Assembly (NCBI GenBank): GCA_026419705.1
Contig: JANZYY010000392.1
Span: 1 to 5,385 of the forward strand
DNA length: 5,385 bases
Direction of reading: 5' to 3'
Origin: Fischerella sp.
Lineage (GTDB): Bacteria > Cyanobacteriota > Cyanobacteriia > Cyanobacteriales > Nostocaceae
The stretch's first letter is position 1. Each line of letters begins with the position of its first letter. Position numbers and translations under genes: made by a program. Under the pieces are notes generated by a model. That model made no database searches. It was not told where the DNA came from and saw nothing but the letters and a program-made list of their open reading frames with translations. Shown here in pieces: positions 5,222 through 5,385 of the stretch.

Positions 5222-5380
5222 ATGCCGCTAATTAAAACTGAAAAACAGCCAAAAGTCCCAATTTTACATTATTTTTTCGATTTAGTAGCAAATCCCAGTC
5301 CTTTGTTTTGGGAGCATCCCAGTTTTTTGCAAAGAGGGCGAAAATCAGTCAGGATAAGTAAGACGAGTGTATTTATCTAG
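5222..5380 (+). CDS. Doubtful small reading frame, 52 codons
   Basis: From ATG at 5222 to TAG at 5378-5380 a plus-strand frame encodes 52 residues, including P-K-V-P-I-L-H-Y-F-F-D-L-V-A-N-P-S-P-L-F-W-E-H-P-S-F-L-Q-R. The composition is protein-like, but I recognise no family. The frame opens in the repeat tract, has no clear ribosome-binding site, and contains a terminator-like hairpin at 5309-5328. It might be a small gene, a fragment of a decayed one, or chance. It is divergent from the YaaW-family gene. Confidence 0.25.
   Translation: MPLIKTEKQPKVPILHYFFDLVANPSPLFWEHPSFLQRGRKSVRISKTSVFI
5309..5328 (+). terminator. Weak intrinsic-terminator-like hairpin
   Basis: TGGGA (5309-5313), loop GCA and TCCCA (5317-5321) form a 5-bp stem, six with a T-G wobble, followed by TTTTTT (5323-5328). 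It has terminator form on the plus strand, but no confident plus-strand gene ends before it and it falls inside the doubtful frame at 5222-5380. It may be chance. Confidence 0.3.
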
Positions 5381-5385
5381 CGATG

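Overview
The window looks like chromosomal DNA of a filamentous, Nostocales-type cyanobacterium. Three things point there: six perfect HIP1 octamers (GCGATCGC) in 5.4 kb, arrays of degenerate 7-8 bp short tandem repeats (STRR type) in the intergenic spacers, and a Ycf51-family gene, a family confined to cyanobacteria and some plastids. No tRNA, rRNA, CRISPR array, transposase or insertion-sequence end is visible.

Layout, left to right. A plus-strand gene (15-503) encodes a small protein of two peptidoglycan-binding (PG_binding_1) modules. It converges across an STRR spacer on a minus-strand Ycf51 gene (606-1151) whose stop codon lies inside the repeat. A 289-base spacer (1152-1440) holds a near-perfect 20-bp palindrome and a probable intrinsic terminator. 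Two small minus-strand genes of unknown function follow: a 92-residue helical protein (1441-1719) and a 121-residue protein with an HExxH motif (1796-2161) whose C-terminus may be frameshifted. A 556-base AT-rich spacer (2162-2717) has no convincing gene, but its right third is packed with hairpins. Then come an O-antigen ligase/polymerase-family membrane protein (2718-4169) and a YaaW/UPF0174-family protein (4273-5115), both minus strand, separated by an STRR array that folds on itself and supplies the ligase start codon. The right end (5116-5385) has another STRR tract and a doubtful 52-codon plus-strand reading frame.

The genes do not form one obvious pathway. Two have a cell-envelope flavour (peptidoglycan binding; polysaccharide ligation or polymerisation), and Ycf51 and YaaW-type proteins are conserved but of unknown function. 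All minus-strand genes are separated by repeats, a terminator or long spacers, so most are probably transcribed separately. The exception is the 1441-1719 / 1796-2161 pair, which may share a transcript ending at the terminator at 1371-1401. I did not find a clear new defence or mobile system. The least ordinary items are the hairpin cluster at 2521-2692, the self-complementary repeat array at 4166-4266, and the possibly frameshifted HExxH gene.
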